From contig NZ_AUMC01000010.1 in assembly GCF_000443995.1 (NCBI RefSeq), positions 930,001-994,000 on the forward strand: DNA of 64,000 nucleotides. The letters run 5' to 3'. Shown in pieces: positions 8,986-16,892 of the stretch (its first letter is position 1; the number at the start of each line of letters is the position of its first letter). The translations under genes were made by a program, and so were the position numbers. The notes beneath the pieces were generated by a model, which saw nothing but the letters and a program-made list of their open reading frames with translations, was not told the DNA's origin and did not search any database. Origin of the DNA: Bacteriovorax sp. BAL6_X (lineage in GTDB: Bacteria > Bdellovibrionota > Bacteriovoracia > Bacteriovoracales > Bacteriovoracaceae).

Positions 8986-10017
8986 ATGTTTGAATACGAT
9001 AAAATTTTAAAGAGTCTTTTAAATCCAAATCTTAATAAGCAACAGCTTGCAAAACTTATTGGGACTCAATCAACTCAATTTACAAGTGAGCGTACTAAGC
9101 TTAAGAATAATTACTCAGATGAAGATTTAATCAGTGCTTATACATCATTTTACTTTCCTACAAATGCTCTGAAGCTTGAATTCCTAGTAGAGCATTTAAG
9201 TGAGCAGATGAAGACTGAAATCTCAAAAACTCATATCCTCGATATTGGAACAGGGCCAGGAACTTATGCCTTTGCGGCCAGTGAGTTATTTTCAGATGCT
9301 CTTTCATTTACGGGAGTCGATGAATCGAAGCTAATGATTGACCAAGCAAATAAGCTAAATGATGAGTATTTTCAAAACTCTAAAATTAGTTTTTCTCAGA
9401 CACTTCCAAATGTTGATGATGCGCCAAGGACTCTTATTTTTGGAAACTCGATTAATGAGATGGGAATGCCAGCTGCCTTTAAAATCATTAAACGTTATAA
9501 TCCTAAGTTCATTATCTGTATTGAGCCAGGAACAAAGGATGTTTTCAAAGACCTGCTTGCTCTTCGAAAGAAACTTCTTCTTATTGATTATAAAATTCAA
9601 TATCCTTGCATGGGACAGGGGACTTGTCCTCTTGTAGGCATTGATGATTGGTGCCACCAATCAATTAAAACATCACTAGATTTTGAACTTGAGTCTCTAT
9701 CCCAAGTTGCAAAGCTAGACCGTAAGGTCATGCCTGCAACAATCCACTTCTATGCACTTGAACATGTTGAGCAAAAGGCCGGAAAAGCTAGAATCATCCG
9801 TCTAAAAAAGAATATTAAGCATGCATTTCTTTGGGATGTCTGTGATGAAAATAATAAGTCACATACTTTGGAAGTACCAAAGAAGCTCTTTAAAAAGAAA
9901 GTTGTCAAACAACTAGAAGAAATCTCTTCTGGTATTTGCGTGCGTTATACAGTTGATAAAGAACTTGAAAACTCTACTGTTCGAGTTAAGACTATTGAAG
10001 TTGAAGGTTTCGAATAG
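8986..10017 (+). CDS. Rsm22-type SAM-dependent methyltransferase
   Basis: This 343-residue protein has a Rossmann methyltransferase core with DIGTGPGTYAFAASE as the SAM-binding glycine loop (about residue 85). It then has the Cys-rich block of the Rsm22/METTL17 family: Cys208, Cys214 and Cys223 in YPCMGQGTCPLVGIDDWC, with a possible fourth ligand at Cys286. In the mitochondrial relatives these cysteines bind an iron-sulfur cluster, and the protein assists small-subunit ribosome assembly. Bacterial members are uncharacterised, so rRNA methylation is inference. The start follows AGGAAG. It sits directly after the gltA terminator. Confidence 0.8.
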   Translation: MFEYDKILKSLLNPNLNKQQLAKLIGTQSTQFTSERTKLKNNYSDEDLISAYTSFYFPTNALKLEFLVEHLSEQMKTEISKTHILDIGTGPGTYAFAASELFSDALSFTGVDESKLMIDQANKLNDEYFQNSKISFSQTLPNVDDAPRTLIFGNSINEMGMPAAFKIIKRYNPKFIICIEPGTKDVFKDLLALRKKLLLIDYKIQYPCMGQGTCPLVGIDDWCHQSIKTSLDFELESLSQVAKLDRKVMPATIHFYALEHVEQKAGKARIIRLKKNIKHAFLWDVCDENNKSHTLEVPKKLFKKKVVKQLEEISSGICVRYTVDKELENSTVRVKTIEVEGFE

Positions 10018-10046
10018 GGGAGTTGAGACTTGGTTAGACTGCCCCA

Positions 10047-10472
10047 TTATTTATTTTTTAACTCTTTGACTTCGTAGATAATTTTTTCTTTATCCATTTT
10101 GAAGTGTGGCATCGTTAAAACTTTAGAGAGAACATCTTTAGCTAGTTTTCTCATCTCTTTCGTTTCGAGAATGGCCATAAGTCGATTAACTTCTTCTTCA
10201 GTGTAATTGGCCTTTATACGCTTTTTGATTTCTTCTTTGATATCAACGAAGCTTGTATTGTCATCAATAATTTTTTCGAGTTTCTTATTATCCAAACTCT
10301 TGGCAGACTTTTCTATCAATTGTCTTTTAACAAAATCAGCACGCTCTTTTGAATCGTTGATTAAGTATTGTTCTTTGATAAGAATGTCGGCGATATAATT
10401 GATCTTATTATCAAGGTTTGCCAATGCCGAATTTGATAGTAGAAAAATTAAGAGAAATAAAATCTTACGCAT
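10047..10472 (-). CDS. Small secreted helical protein, unknown
   Basis: I start at the ATG at 10472, giving MRKILFLLIFLLSNSALA, a clean signal peptide cleaved after about residue 18, with AGGAC upstream. The longer frame opening at 10583 would bury this signal inside the protein and is rejected. The mature part (about 123 residues) is helical and rich in Lys and Glu. Its segment YTEEEVNRLMAILETKEMRK vaguely resembles DUF2059 proteins, but I am not sure. It is probably periplasmic and stands alone on its strand. Confidence 0.65.
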   Translation of the reverse strand: MRKILFLLIFLLSNSALANLDNKINYIADILIKEQYLINDSKERADFVKRQLIEKSAKSLDNKKLEKIIDDNTSFVDIKEEIKKRIKANYTEEEVNRLMAILETKEMRKLAKDVLSKVLTMPHFKMDKEKIIYEVKELKNK

Positions 10473-10708
10473 AGAAGTCCTGTCTTTATATTTTAAAATT
10501 TTAACATGGAATAAGCTTATGAGCATGAATGAGCCAAATTTTTTTGTAGATAATTCCTTAAGCTTAGTTACATAATCATTCAATTTTATAATATCTCCAC
10601 TCTGGTATGTTTAATAATATCAGTATGTTATAAGTTTTTCTTCTCATCTTTTTATTTAGTTAAACCGAGTAGTATTCGAGTGATTGACTATGATAAAGGG
10701 GAGAGGTC

Positions 10709-11293
10709 TTGAAGAAAATTATCATACTATTATTTATTCTTACTACTATAACTAGTTGTGTGTCTGAGGACGATTTAGATACAGCACTAGCTTATTGTCC
10801 AACAGGTGAAGATATATCAGGTCCTGGCTCAACGATAAATATTACAGCTGGCCAGCGAGTTGCTCAGGAGTTATCGATGAACGGTATAATCGGGGCAACT
10901 GTTTATATGGATCGTATCAGGCTCTTTATGTCTTCAGAGAATCTATCTTCTGTTAGTGTTAAGGTTTATAAAGACATTGAAGAGTCACATTCACATACCC
11001 CTGATGATGGAACACTTGTAGGAGCAGCTACTTTGACTAGTGGCCTGGGGAGTGCTGACCCCGCGACTGAGCATGATCTTTACTTTTCTTCTCCTGTTCC
11101 GTTTCAGGTAGGGAAAACTTATTATCTTATTGTTGATGGGGTTGGTGGTGATTTTTCGATGTCTATAACGACTCCTGGTTACTTACCGACGAGTAGGATC
11201 AATATTTATAACGGATCAAATTGGACTTCACCATATGGTTATGATCCAAATATTTCATTTGATGTATACTACTCACACTGTACAGGTATCTAA
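10709..11293 (+). CDS. Secreted lipoprotein, unknown
   Basis: This gene uses a TTG start behind GGGGAGAGG. The N-terminus MKKIIILLFILTTITSC is a lipoprotein signal with Cys17 as the acylated residue. The mature 178 residues look like an all-beta domain with pieces such as VGKTYYLIVDG, typical of jelly-roll modules in choice-of-anchor or carbohydrate-binding-like surface proteins. Two Cys (YCPTG and the final HCTGI) may pair. No enzyme motif is visible. A bidirectional terminator follows immediately. Confidence 0.65.
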   Translation: MKKIIILLFILTTITSCVSEDDLDTALAYCPTGEDISGPGSTINITAGQRVAQELSMNGIIGATVYMDRIRLFMSSENLSSVSVKVYKDIEESHSHTPDDGTLVGAATLTSGLGSADPATEHDLYFSSPVPFQVGKTYYLIVDGVGGDFSMSITTPGYLPTSRINIYNGSNWTSPYGYDPNISFDVYYSHCTGI

Positions 11294-11325
11294 AAAAAAA
11301 GCCTCGCATTGCGAGGCTTCTTTTA
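11292..11325. terminator. Bidirectional terminator (lipoprotein / rpmE)
   Basis: GCCTCGC (11301-11307) and GCGAGGC (11311-11317) form a stem with an ATT loop, flanked by A9 and T-rich tracts, so it can work for the lipoprotein gene (+) and rpmE (-). Read in the rpmE direction, the hairpin is GCCTCGCAATGCGAGGC, identical to the rpmG terminator at 12363-12393. Confidence 0.93.
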
Positions 11326-11349
11326 TATTCGAAAAATTTAATTCGATAA

Positions 11350-11616
11350 TTACTTTTTCTTCCCAAGTGAAGCGTAAGAAGTACCAAATTTCTTTCTGAA
11401 CTTGTCAATACGACCTTCAGTATCAAGAACTTTAGTTTTCCCAGTATAGAATGGGTGAGAAAGGCTTGAGATATCAAGCTTTACGTATGGGTAAGTTTTC
11501 CCATCAAACTCTTCTTCTGAATCAGCTTTGATTGTTGATTTTACTACAAATTTAGTGTCTGCAGAGATGTCGTGGAAAAGAACGTCTCTGTACTCTGGGT
11601 GAATACCTTTTTTCAT
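11350..11616 (-). CDS. rpmE2: Ribosomal protein L31, type B
   Basis: This 88-residue large-subunit protein starts at ATG 11616 behind a GAGG site; the longer frame reaching 11712 lacks a ribosome site and family similarity. MKKGIHPEYRDVLFHD and the ending SHPFYTGKTKVLD plus RIDKFRKKFG are characteristic of L31. There is no Cys anywhere, so this is the type B form that lacks the zinc-binding CxxC pairs of the usual L31. In several bacteria this form is made under zinc limitation; here it may be the only copy, which cannot be told from the window. Confidence 0.93.
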   Translation of the reverse strand: MKKGIHPEYRDVLFHDISADTKFVVKSTIKADSEEEFDGKTYPYVKLDISSLSHPFYTGKTKVLDTEGRIDKFRKKFGTSYASLGKKK

Positions 11617-11739
11617 TTTAAACCTCGTTATCTTTTGCATTGCTTGGTACAATGCTGATTTAGTATTAATTAGAGATTTGAGCAATTTCGCCCATATAGG
11701 ACCATTTGTCAAGATCTAATGTAGTGCTTCCAGTACTTC

Positions 11740-12036
11740 CTAGTGAGCGCTACAAGAACCGCAACCTCCACCTGACTTGTCGGTTGGATCATTGAATTGC
11801 CAATGTCCATATTTTTCATTGATAAAGTCTATAGCGCTTTTTAAGGAGTTGAAATCTCGTTGGAATACCTCCATATCCTCACCGTCAACAACGGTAACTG
11901 AGTAGAGGATAAGCTCTTTCATTTGTCCGTCTACCTCCTGGATATCTCCAGTCATACCAATGAATGACTTAAAGTGCTCGCTATTAAAGTGAGCGAAGTT
12001 CCAGTTCTTTAGATTTACAAGATTTTGTGTTTCCAT
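11740..12036 (-). CDS. Small protein with C-terminal GGGCGSC motif, unknown
   Basis: This 98-residue protein is acidic, with no signal peptide or membrane segment. It is predicted mixed alpha/beta, with one notable feature: it ends in GGGCGSCSAH, a glycine-flexible CxxC followed by His that could bind a metal or iron-sulfur cluster. It sits between type B L31 and L33 genes, about 120 bp upstream of rpmE2 on the same strand. I do not recognise a characterised family; a conserved orphan is likely because the codon use and frame are clean. Confidence 0.65.
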   Translation of the reverse strand: METQNLVNLKNWNFAHFNSEHFKSFIGMTGDIQEVDGQMKELILYSVTVVDGEDMEVFQRDFNSLKSAIDFINEKYGHWQFNDPTDKSGGGCGSCSAH

Positions 12037-12162
12037 GCTGTATTTTTAGCAGTTGGCCCTTGCCATGACAATGTATTTCTAGTAAGTTTCTAACCTACGA
12101 ATTGTAATTTGTATCAATTAGAGAAAACAATTTTAAGGTTTTATATATTTTAGGAGGCAGTT

Positions 12163-12339
12163 ATGGCAAAGGGGCCAAGAGTTATCATTACACTTGAGTG
12201 TACAGAAGCGAGAAAGAATGGACAAACTCCATCTCGTTACACAACGACTAAAAACAAAAAGACTCACCCAGAGAGACTTGAAGTTAAGAAGTACAATCCT
12301 TTCTTAAGAAAGCATACACTTCACAAAGAAATTAAATAA
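12163..12339 (+). CDS. rpmG: Ribosomal protein L33
   Basis: This short gene encodes 58 residues, starting [16 protein letters not shown] and containing [19 protein letters not shown] and the end [12 protein letters not shown], all typical of L33. Of the four cysteines in the zinc-binding form, only Cys13 remains; the second pair is replaced by NPFL, so this is the zinc-independent type. TAGGAGG lies seven bases before ATG. It is divergent from the 98-residue gene and ends in its own terminator. Confidence 0.95.
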   Translation: MAKGPRVIITLECTEARKNGQTPSRYTTTKNKKTHPERLEVKKYNPFLRKHTLHKEIK

Positions 12340-12362
12340 TTTGATTTATCAAATTTAAATAT

Positions 12363-12393
12363 AAAAAAAGCCTCGCAATGCGAGGCTTTTTTT
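12363..12393. terminator. Terminator of rpmG
   Basis: GCCTCGC (12370-12376), loop AAT, GCGAGGC (12380-12386), then seven T. The A-tract before it makes it bidirectional, so it can also serve the minus-strand gene ending at 12402. The stem-loop RNA equals that of the rpmE2 terminator. Confidence 0.95.
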
Positions 12394-12401
12394 ATGACTT
12401 A

Positions 12402-12905
12402 TTATTCAAAATCACATTCGTATTCAGCTGTTTCAACTGATTTTTTTGAAAAGAATTTCTTATTAAAGACATGGACTTTCATTGTTGATGGATTATCTAG
12501 GTTGAAGTCAACTTCAGTAGTATAACCACGACTTGGATCTCTAAAAGAGAGGTGTGTTTCTCCATTATCGTTTACTACAACCTTCGCTTTTTCAAACATT
12601 CTACCGTTTTCAAGAATTGTTGGGATAATATTTAATCCTTCGTAATTCTTTTCAGTATTCCAGAAAGATACTTTATAAGTTGTATTCTTATAGTCTGAGA
12701 ATTGATTCTTTATAATTCCAAAACAAGCGACTTCACCAAGTAGCATATTTTCTTCAAGAACATATGATTTGGCATTCACGCGATTACACTTAATAACATT
12801 TGAAATTATGTTCTTAGGCCAATTTGGGTTAAATATGGCCTCCTCTGCACAAAAATTTGCAAATACACTGGTTGTTAGTGTTAGAAGTACTATAACTTTG
12901 TACAT
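12402..12905 (-). CDS. Small secreted protein, unknown
   Basis: This 167-residue protein has a signal peptide MYKVIVLLTLTTSVFANF, cleaved around residue 16-18. The mature part is beta-rich with four Cys (FCAEE, IKCNR, VACFG, YECDF), which could form two disulfides in the periplasm. There is a strong TAAGGAGAG site before ATG. No known domain is recognised. It shares the bidirectional terminator with rpmG. Confidence 0.65.
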   Translation of the reverse strand: MYKVIVLLTLTTSVFANFCAEEAIFNPNWPKNIISNVIKCNRVNAKSYVLEENMLLGEVACFGIIKNQFSDYKNTTYKVSFWNTEKNYEGLNIIPTILENGRMFEKAKVVVNDNGETHLSFRDPSRGYTTEVDFNLDNPSTMKVHVFNKKFFSKKSVETAEYECDFE

Positions 12906-13025
12906 CTTCTCTCCTTAGATTTTTATGTTTATGGAGATTTAGCAGATTTTCTCGGCCAAGTAAAAACTATTGTAAAGGTTTCACAGTGAGTACCCCTGTG
13001 GCCCGTAAGTGGAGAGGCACTCGTT

Positions 13026-13967
13026 CTATTTTTCAATGACTTCGTGGCAAAAGACATCTCTGCAATCAATATGGCGACACTCAGGAGCTTTACTCTTACA
13101 GTGATCAACCGCAAGAGGGCAACGGGTATGGAAATTACATCCTGTTGGTGGATTAAGAGGTGAGGGAAGTTCCACATTCTTAAGCGGAGGAAATGCTTTT
13201 ATTATTTCACTTTCAACAGCATGGGCCGACTTTAAAAGTGTTTTTGTGTATGGGTGCTGAGGAGTATTAAAAATTACGTCACTCTTTCCATATTCACAAA
13301 CTTTTCCAAGATACATGACAAGAACTTTATCTGCGATATAACGAACAACAGATAGATCGTGTGAAATAAAAATATAAGTAAGATTAAACTCTTTTTGAAG
13401 TTCTCTTAATAGGTTTAGAACTTGTGCCTGAACTGAAACATCAAGAGCGGATACCGGCTCATCGAGAATTAAAACTTTTGGTTTTAAGATAAGTGCTCTG
13501 GCTATTCCAATTCTTTGGCGCTGTCCTCCACTAAACATATGAGGGTATTTGTGAGCATGAGCTCGACGAAGGCCTACTGTTTCCATTAGGTCACAGGCGC
13601 GCTCAAAAGCTTCTTTCTTAGTTACCTTTTCATTAATAAGAAGTGGGTCTGCAATAATCTCCCAGGCCTTCTTTCTTGGATTAAGTGATTCAAGAGGATT
13701 TTGAAAAACCATTTGGATGGACTTATATAATTCTTTTGATGAAAGAGTTGAGAAATCTTTTCCACCAATTGTAATACTCCCATCAGTTAATTGCTCAAGT
13801 GCCATAAGGCACTTAGCAAGAGTCGACTTTCCACAGCCGGATTCACCAACAATTCCAAGTGTCGTTCTTTCTTGTAGTGTGAAGCTAAGTCCATCAATGG
13901 CCTTGACGAATTTCGTCCCAACAGGATAGTGTTTCTTTAAATTATTTACTGTAATCGTATTGATCAT
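13026..13967 (-). CDS. dppF: Dipeptide ABC transporter ATPase DppF
   Basis: This is one of two ATPases driving peptide import at the inner membrane. The 313-residue protein has Walker [12 protein letters not shown], the signature LSGGQ (as FSGGQRQRIGIARAL), Walker B VLILDEPVSALDVSVQ, and switch His in FISHDL. The C-terminus carries the oligopeptide-transporter extension GCNFHTRCPLAVDHC with further Cys, the region that binds a [4Fe-4S] cluster in recently solved Dpp transporters. It is the last gene of dppABCDF, 16 bp after dppD. Confidence 0.93.
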   Translation of the reverse strand: MINTITVNNLKKHYPVGTKFVKAIDGLSFTLQERTTLGIVGESGCGKSTLAKCLMALEQLTDGSITIGGKDFSTLSSKELYKSIQMVFQNPLESLNPRKKAWEIIADPLLINEKVTKKEAFERACDLMETVGLRRAHAHKYPHMFSGGQRQRIGIARALILKPKVLILDEPVSALDVSVQAQVLNLLRELQKEFNLTYIFISHDLSVVRYIADKVLVMYLGKVCEYGKSDVIFNTPQHPYTKTLLKSAHAVESEIIKAFPPLKNVELPSPLNPPTGCNFHTRCPLAVDHCKSKAPECRHIDCRDVFCHEVIEK

Positions 13968-13983
13968 AATTTATACCTAATTC

Positions 13984-14946
13984 TTAATTTAATGGGTGAA
14001 TACAACGAAGGGAGCGATCGTCATGAATGACAAGTTTTGGCCTTGTTTCACATTGCTTAGTCGCATATTCACAACGCTTTCTAAATTGGCAACCAGTAGG
14101 GCGATTTCCTAAATCTGGTACTATTCCTTTTATTGAGTAAAGGGGAGCGTCTATATCATTCGAAAATGATGGAATTGATTTAAGAAGCCCTGATGTATAA
14201 GGATGTCGAGGAGAGTTAATCACGGCCATAGTTGGCCCTTTTTCAATTACTTCTCCTGCATACATTACCTGTAAGTTTTGTGTGAAGTCCTTAACAACCG
14301 CAAGGTCGTGAGAAATAAAAATAACTGCCATACCAGTTTCTTTTTGAATTTCATCTAAGAGTTCGAGGACTTGTTGTTGAACAGTAACATCAAGGGCCGT
14401 CGTTGGCTCATCCGCAATTAAAAGTTTTGGGCCAGAGGCGATGGCCATGGCAATCATTACTCTTTGGGCCATCCCTCCTGAGAGTTCATGTGGGTAGGCC
14501 TTCATACGCTCTTTTGGTGCAGGAATTCCAACTTGGACGAGTAGTCTTTCAACACGATCTTTTCGTTCTTGTTTTGAAAGCTTTGGTTCGTGAATCAGTA
14601 GAACTTCTTCAATTTGATTTTCAACTGTATAGCATGGGTTAAGACTACTCATGGCATCTTGGAAAATCATACTGATATCTCCACCGCGAATTTGTTGCCA
14701 TGATTTCTCGTTAAGCTTTTGCAGATCAACGCCATTAAAGCTTAACTCATCTGCTGTTACAACGGCGTTGTCATCAAGAAGACCCATGATCGCCATATTC
14801 GTGATACTCTTTCCACAGCCCGATTCTCCAACAATTCCTAGTGTCTCACTTGCTTCAACTTCAAATGAAACATTTCGGACAGCATGAATGAGTCCTTTTT
14901 TGGTTTTAAATTGTATATTTAGATTTTTTACTTTTAATAAGCTCAT
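13984..14946 (-). CDS. dppD: Dipeptide ABC transporter ATPase DppD
   Basis: This partner ATPase of DppF has 320 residues: Walker [12 protein letters not shown], signature [16 protein letters not shown], Walker [17 protein letters not shown], and switch FISHDLAVV. The C-terminal [15 protein letters not shown] and a last Cys near the end form a four-Cys set typical of DppD/OppD. ATP hydrolysis by the DppD-DppF pair powers DppB-DppC. Eleven bases separate it from dppC, consistent with a single transcript. A weak ribosome site suggests translational coupling. Confidence 0.93.
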   Translation of the reverse strand: MSLLKVKNLNIQFKTKKGLIHAVRNVSFEVEASETLGIVGESGCGKSITNMAIMGLLDDNAVVTADELSFNGVDLQKLNEKSWQQIRGGDISMIFQDAMSSLNPCYTVENQIEEVLLIHEPKLSKQERKDRVERLLVQVGIPAPKERMKAYPHELSGGMAQRVMIAMAIASGPKLLIADEPTTALDVTVQQQVLELLDEIQKETGMAVIFISHDLAVVKDFTQNLQVMYAGEVIEKGPTMAVINSPRHPYTSGLLKSIPSFSNDIDAPLYSIKGIVPDLGNRPTGCQFRKRCEYATKQCETRPKLVIHDDRSLRCIHPLN

Positions 14947-14957
14947 ATTTTATTTCT

Positions 14958-15854
14958 TTATCGTTTAAGTTTAGGGTCGAGTGCATCTCTAAGACCGTCA
15001 CCAAAAAGGTTTAGTCCCAATACAACTGCCAGAATACAAAGACCAGGTAGTGTCACAAGCCAAGGAGCACTTTGAATATAAGGCCTTGCATCACTTAGCA
15101 TAATTCCCCATTCTGGTGTAGGAGCCTGGACTCCAAGTCCTAGGAAACCTAGTGCCGCAGTAGAGAGAATCCCTTCTGATAGGCCAAGAGTTACTTGAAC
15201 AATTAATGTGGCCATGCAGTTTGGTAAAATTTCTTTAAGCATGATGCGAATAGGAGAGGCTCCAAATGTTTTTGCTGCTTGTACGTACTGAAGGTTTTTA
15301 ATCTCTAAAACATTTGCACGAATAAGACGTGTAAATGATGGGATGCTCACAAGAGCAACAGCAAAAACTGCATTCATAAGGCCAGGTCCAATAACTGAAA
15401 CAACAATGATGGCAAGCAAAATACTTGGATAGGCCATTAGGATGTCAATAAATCGCATAATAACGGCATCCGTTTTACCGCCAAAATATCCGGCTATAAG
15501 GCCTAGCATTGTTCCTACTAGTGTTGAGATTAGAACAATTGAAATACCAACAAAGAGTGAAACTTGAGCACCGTAGATCAGACGACTGAAGACATCTCGA
15601 CCTAGGTCATCTGTTCCTAAGATGAATTGGAATGAGCCATCATTTGCCCAAAAGGGAGGAAGACGTAATTGACCAGGGAAGATCTCACTTGCTCCGTGTG
15701 GGGCAATTAAAGGAGCAAGAAGTGCGATAATAATAAAGCCTAAAACAAGAGCGAGCCCAAAGACCGCACCTTTATTATCGCTGAAGTGATCAATAAATTC
15801 TTTTAAAATTTGAATATTTGTTACATTTGAATTTTGAGTGTTTTGCACTTCCAT
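14958..15854 (-). CDS. dppC: Dipeptide ABC transporter permease DppC
   Basis: This inner-membrane permease has 298 residues with about six membrane helices and the binding-protein-dependent transport signature, including the EAA loop region VQAAKTFGASPIRIMLKEILPNC. The N-terminal first helix followed by a periplasmic loop (RLPPFWANDGSFQFILGTDDLGRDVFSRLIYG, cited in part) fits the OppC/DppC N-terminal domain. Its ATG overlaps the dppB stop by one base (TAATG), indicating coupled translation. Confidence 0.93.
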   Translation of the reverse strand: MEVQNTQNSNVTNIQILKEFIDHFSDNKGAVFGLALVLGFIIIALLAPLIAPHGASEIFPGQLRLPPFWANDGSFQFILGTDDLGRDVFSRLIYGAQVSLFVGISIVLISTLVGTMLGLIAGYFGGKTDAVIMRFIDILMAYPSILLAIIVVSVIGPGLMNAVFAVALVSIPSFTRLIRANVLEIKNLQYVQAAKTFGASPIRIMLKEILPNCMATLIVQVTLGLSEGILSTAALGFLGLGVQAPTPEWGIMLSDARPYIQSAPWLVTLPGLCILAVVLGLNLFGDGLRDALDPKLKR

Positions 15855-16879
15855 TATTTAGAACCTGAGATTTTTGGATTAACAATTGAGTAGATAATAT
15901 CCACACACATATTTATGAAAATAACCATCAGAGCAATAAAGAGAATTCCGCCTTGGATAACTGGGTAGTCGCGGGCGTGAATACTTGCCACAAGCCAGCG
16001 TCCAATTCCTGGCCAAGAAAAGATTGTCTCCGTTAGGATAGCGCCAGTGATGATACTTCCAAAAAGAAGGCCAATTACCGTTACAATAGGAATCAGAGCA
16101 TTGCGTACAGCGTGCTTCCAAACGATTTTTTGATAGCTTTGTCCCTTGGCCTTGGCCGTTTGAATATAAGGTGCTTTTAATACTTCAAGGACACTTGATC
16201 TCGTCATTCGAGATATAACGGCAAGAGGAATTGTCCCCATGGCAATTGTTGGAAGAATGAGGTGTTTTAGTGCAGAGCTAAAAGGTGCAAATCCATCAAA
16301 AGAAATTACCTCTGGATTTAGTGTATCGATTAACATCAAACCTGTAACTCTAGGTACGTCAAAGAGAACATCCATTCTACCAGATACTGGTGTGATTCCC
16401 ATATTAACTGAAAAGATAATGATAAGAATTAATCCCCACCAAAAAATAGGCATTGAATAGCCAACGAGTGAAGTACCCATTAGGAGGTAATCCATGAAAG
16501 AGTTGCGTTTTAAGGCAGCATAAACACCGGCCGGTATTCCTATTAAGATAGCAAAGATCATGGCACAAATTCCAAGCTCCAAGGTTGCAGGAAATCGTGA
16601 AAAGAATTCATTGGTAACAGTTTGTTTTGTTACAATGGAGATTCCAAAATCACCAGTGAAAATATTTTTCATATAAATGAAGTACTGTTCTAAGATTGGA
16701 CGATCAAGACCTAAGGTTTTTTGCATGGCCGCATAGACTTTTGGATCAGCTCCGCGTTCACCTAGTAAAAGTAGAACTGGGTCACCTGGAACTAAGCGCA
16801 CGACAATAAAAGAAAATAAGCTAATCCCAATGAGTGTAGGGATTAGCTGTAGAAAGCGTTTTTTTAAGAATTTTTTCAT
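15854..16879 (-). CDS. dppB: Dipeptide ABC transporter permease DppB
   Basis: This is the first permease of the transporter, 341 residues, starting MKKFLKKRFLQLIPTLIGIS, the usual first helix of DppB/OppB. VVRLVPGDPV and LGLDRPILEQYFIYMKN are family hallmarks, and the cytoplasmic EAA loop (YIQTAKAKGQSYQKIVWKHA) contacts the ATPases. It starts 13 bp after dppA. Length matches E. coli DppB (339). Confidence 0.94.
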   Translation of the reverse strand: MKKFLKKRFLQLIPTLIGISLFSFIVVRLVPGDPVLLLLGERGADPKVYAAMQKTLGLDRPILEQYFIYMKNIFTGDFGISIVTKQTVTNEFFSRFPATLELGICAMIFAILIGIPAGVYAALKRNSFMDYLLMGTSLVGYSMPIFWWGLILIIIFSVNMGITPVSGRMDVLFDVPRVTGLMLIDTLNPEVISFDGFAPFSSALKHLILPTIAMGTIPLAVISRMTRSSVLEVLKAPYIQTAKAKGQSYQKIVWKHAVRNALIPIVTVIGLLFGSIITGAILTETIFSWPGIGRWLVASIHARDYPVIQGGILFIALMVIFINMCVDIIYSIVNPKISGSK

Positions 16880-16892
16880 ATATTAATCTAAA

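Noticed and set aside
10473-10583. N-terminal extension of the small secreted protein to 10583
   Set aside because: It would place the signal peptide internally; the ATG at 10472 has a ribosome site.
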